This document shows positions 62,044 through 64,000 of a DNA stretch of 64,000 nt, in pieces; the first letter of the stretch is position 1, and the number at the start of each line of letters is the position of its first letter. Source of the DNA: Lachnospiraceae bacterium UBA7199 (GTDB lineage: Bacteria; Bacillota; Clostridia; Lachnospirales; Lachnospiraceae); contig DKUR01000111.1 in NCBI GenBank assembly GCA_002490775.1, positions 1-64,000 on the forward strand, in the 5' to 3' direction. The position numbers and the translations under genes are program-made. The notes under the pieces are model-generated. The model made no database searches, had not been told where the DNA came from, and was given only the letters and a program-made list of their open reading frames with translations.

Positions 62044-62176
62044 ATAATACAAGTAAAGCGGAACAAACAACTTAAAGAGTAAAAGTTCCGGAAACAAAAG
62101 GTTTCAGTTTTACGATTCTGTAATGACTCTTGGAAGAGCGTACGACTTTCAGGAATCATTACAATCAACAAAAATG

Positions 62177-62209
62177 GTCGCAAGGAAGCGACATTAAATT
62201 CAAGGAGGA
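62177..62209 (+). promoter_or_regulatory. Two CsrA-binding sites in the flagellin leader
   Basis: GTCGC (62177-62181) and GCGAC (62188-62192) form a hairpin whose AAGGAA loop exposes GGA, the ideal CsrA target. A second GGA lies in the Shine-Dalgarno CAAGGAGG (62201-62208). This paired arrangement matches the Bacillus hag leader. Confidence 0.8.
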
Positions 62210-62216
62210 ATATATT

Positions 62217-63029
62217 ATGGTAGTACAACACAATCTTACAGCAATGAACTCTAACAGAATGTTAGGACTGACAACAAAAACACAGGCTAAGTCAACAGAA
62301 AAATTATCTTCTGGTTATAAAGTAAACCGTGCAGCAGATGATGCAGCAGGTTTGGCAATGTCCGAGAAGATGAGACGTCAGGTAAGAGGTCTTACACAGG
62401 CTTCTTTGAATGCACAGGATGGTATTTCCATGGTGCAGACAGCAGAAGGTGCTTTGAATGAAGTACATGATATGTTACAGCGTCTGAATGAGTTGGCAGT
62501 TAAAGGTGCAAACGGAACTCTTCAGTCAGAAGACCGTTCCTACATTGATCTGGAAGTACAGCAGCTCATGAGTGAAATTAACCGTGTAGCTTCTACCACA
62601 ACATTTAACGAGAGATTACTCTTAAATGGTAGTTGCTCTTCAGGCATCAATCTTCAGGTAGGTGCAGAACAGTCACAGTTTATCACACTGAGTATTACAG
62701 CAATGAACTGTGCAGCTCTTTCCCTTAGTGGTAACGCTAAGACACAGAGTGCAGCAGGTTCATTGAATGCAAGCGTAAAGAAGGCTATTAAGAACCTTAA
62801 CTTGCAGAGAGCTAAACTTGGTGCTGTTCAGAACAGACTTGAGCACACAATTAACAACCTGGATAACGTTGTAGAGAATACAACAAGTGCTGAGTCCTCT
62901 ATCCGTGATACAGATATGGCTACAGAGATGGTTAAGTACTCCAACAACCAGATCCTTGCTCAGGCAGGTCAGGCAATGTTGGCACAGGCTAACCAGACCA
63001 ATCAGGGTGTATTGTCTCTTCTGGGTTAA
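62217..63029 (+). CDS. hag: Flagellin
   Basis: A 270-residue filament protein containing only the conserved D0/D1 core: N-terminus VVQHNLTAMNSNRMLGL, SSGYKVNRAADDAAGLAMSEKMR in sequence, and C-terminus TEMVKYSNNQILAQAGQAMLAQANQ. D2/D3 are essentially absent. The TLR5-contact stretch reads QRLNELAVK (88-96). It contains two cysteines (140 and 165), rare in flagellins. AAGGAGG lies before the ATG at 62217. Translation is probably controlled by CsrA and FliW. Confidence 0.96.
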   Translation: MVVQHNLTAMNSNRMLGLTTKTQAKSTEKLSSGYKVNRAADDAAGLAMSEKMRRQVRGLTQASLNAQDGISMVQTAEGALNEVHDMLQRLNELAVKGANGTLQSEDRSYIDLEVQQLMSEINRVASTTTFNERLLLNGSCSSGINLQVGAEQSQFITLSITAMNCAALSLSGNAKTQSAAGSLNASVKKAIKNLNLQRAKLGAVQNRLEHTINNLDNVVENTTSAESSIRDTDMATEMVKYSNNQILAQAGQAMLAQANQTNQGVLSLLG

Positions 63030-63055
63030 TCGTTGCAAATTAATTAAAACTACCA

Positions 63056-63088
63056 TAGGAGCTGACGTAAGTCGGCTCCTAATTTTTT
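63056..63088 (+). terminator. Terminator after flagellin
   Basis: An 11-bp stem with one G-T pair (63056-63066 with 63071-63081), tetraloop GTAA, then TTTTTT. Confidence 0.9.
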
Positions 63089-63101
63089 AAGGAGAAAAAA
63101 T

Positions 63102-64000
63102 ATGTTAGATTTTCCACAGGAATTTTTTGAGGAAGAAGTAAGGGAAGGATTTACCATTGATAAAACCATGAAAATATTCTGGTCGGCCGAGATGGAAGTT
63201 CTTCGGGAAGTTGCTGAAGTTTGTGAACGTCACGGGCTGCAATGGTATGCAGCTTATGGGACGCTTTTAGGAGCCATTCGTCATGAGGGCTATGTTCCGT
63301 GGGATGATGATGTTGATATTTGGATGAAACGGGAAGACTACGACAAATTTATGAAAATTGCACCCAAGGAGCTGCCTAAAGGATATATAGTGGAAAGCCC
63401 ATTGACTGAAAGAGGGTATAAGGAATTCCATTCATGCGTTTTTAATGGAACAACAATCAGTGTTGATGAAGAGCGTCTCCGTAATTTTCATGGATGTCCG
63501 TTTTTAGTTGGCGTGGATATTTTCCCATTGGATTATCTCCCTGATAATGAAGAAGAAAGGCAGGGCCAGAAAACTATTTTTTATCTCCTTGGTTTGACGG
63601 CAATGTTAATAAGACAGGAAGAAAGAACGGAGGAAGAGGAAGCGGATCTTCAGGATGCACTGGATACGATAGAGGAATTCTGTGGGGTTAATCTTGACCG
63701 GGAAAATCAGCAGGGGGAAAAGTTGATTTCAGCCGTTTATAAGGTGGCAAACCAATTATGTACATGCTATAATGAAAACGATGGCGATTATTTGGTTATG
63801 TATATGGATTATGCTAAATGGTCGCATAAAATATATAAAAAGGAATGGTTTAGTGAAGCTGTTCAGCAGCCTTTTGAAGGTTTTTTAATACCTGTGCCAG
63901 TGGGATATGATGAAGTTTTGAAAGCAATTTATGGAGATTACAATGTACGTTATAGAACCGGTACATCACATGAATATCCTCTTTATGGCAAGCAGCTTAG
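63102..64000 (+). CDS. LicD family protein, 3' end beyond the window
   Basis: The first 299 codons of a LicD-type nucleotidyl/phosphocholine transferase. AAYGTLLGAIRHEGYVPWDDD and VDIWMKRED form the conserved core with metal-binding acidic residues. The family adds phosphocholine or similar groups to surface glycans. AAGGAG lies 7 bases before the ATG at 63102, partly using the terminator's tail. Its place after flagellin hints at decoration of filament or wall polymers, but that is inference. The frame is open to the last base. Confidence 0.88.
   Translation, partial: MLDFPQEFFEEEVREGFTIDKTMKIFWSAEMEVLREVAEVCERHGLQWYAAYGTLLGAIRHEGYVPWDDDVDIWMKREDYDKFMKIAPKELPKGYIVESPLTERGYKEFHSCVFNGTTISVDEERLRNFHGCPFLVGVDIFPLDYLPDNEEERQGQKTIFYLLGLTAMLIRQEERTEEEEADLQDALDTIEEFCGVNLDRENQQGEKLISAVYKVANQLCTCYNENDGDYLVMYMDYAKWSHKIYKKEWFSEAVQQPFEGFLIPVPVGYDEVLKAIYGDYNVRYRTGTSHEYPLYGKQL

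Overview
The window looks like a chromosome segment of a motile, low-GC, Gram-positive anaerobe of the Clostridia, most likely Lachnospiraceae. The evidence is AT-rich coding DNA with strong AGGAGG ribosome sites, consensus sigma-A promoters, a SleB/CwlJ-type cell wall hydrolase, FliW-CsrA control of flagellin, several Opp-type peptide transporters and a Tn916-type integrase. I cannot name the species.

Region 1 (1-14701) is core housekeeping, all on the + strand: dnaE, pfkA, a TrmH-family rRNA methyltransferase, proC, an SH3/SleB hydrolase, an NfeD-SPFH membrane pair, ornithine carbamoyltransferase, a small conserved protein, dusB, an unrecognised protein, greA and lysS.

Region 2 (about 14673-24734) is an integrated mobile element inserted in the 3' end of lysS. 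A 25-bp perfect direct repeat (14673-14697 and 24710-24734) marks attL and attR. A Tn916-type integrase and excisionase sit at the right end, with repeated TTTACGAC arm sites at both ends. Inside are a Rep/MobT-like initiator flanked by a near-perfect inverted repeat, a serine recombinase with an operator-like palindrome, an ImmA-type protease paired with a membrane SHOCT protein, an XRE regulator, a large Mrr-type nuclease and several unknown proteins. There are no conjugation genes, so it resembles an integrative mobilizable element.

Region 3 (about 24735-30760) is a second accessory block. Integrase-arm-like repeats just right of attR suggest it is the remains of a related element inserted in tandem. 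It carries an XRE regulator, an AlkD-like HEAT protein, an alpha/beta hydrolase, a DUF3788 protein, a GNAT-YoaP protein and a GNAT enzyme. Its most striking content is a retron: a reverse transcriptase fused to a C-terminal TOPRIM domain (28803-30512, minus). Upstream is a non-coding RNA gene (about 30527-30667, minus) with 14-bp a1/a2 inverted repeats, msr/msd-like hairpins and its own promoter. It resembles retron Ec67/Eco2 and is probably an anti-phage system.

Region 4 (30779-46453) holds an AIM24-type protein, a minus-strand peptide/nickel-type ABC transporter with a fused double ATPase and a terminator-like hairpin in its leader, a DUF3842 protein, a PAS protein and a GNAT. These are followed by a complete oppBCDFA operon, a cupin-like protein and an HD-GYP response regulator.

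Region 5 (46620-51532) is a more GC-rich four-gene module of response regulator, sensor kinase, ABC ATPase and FtsX-type permease.

Region 6 (51619-63088) is a late flagellar cluster: flgM, flgN, two flgK paralogues, flgL, fliW, csrA, flaG, fliD, fliS, a fliT-like gene and flagellin. Three sigma-D (sigma-28) promoters precede flgM, flaG and flagellin. The flagellin leader has a GGA-loop hairpin plus a GGA in the Shine-Dalgarno sequence, as expected for CsrA repression relieved by FliW. A LicD-family gene runs off the right edge.
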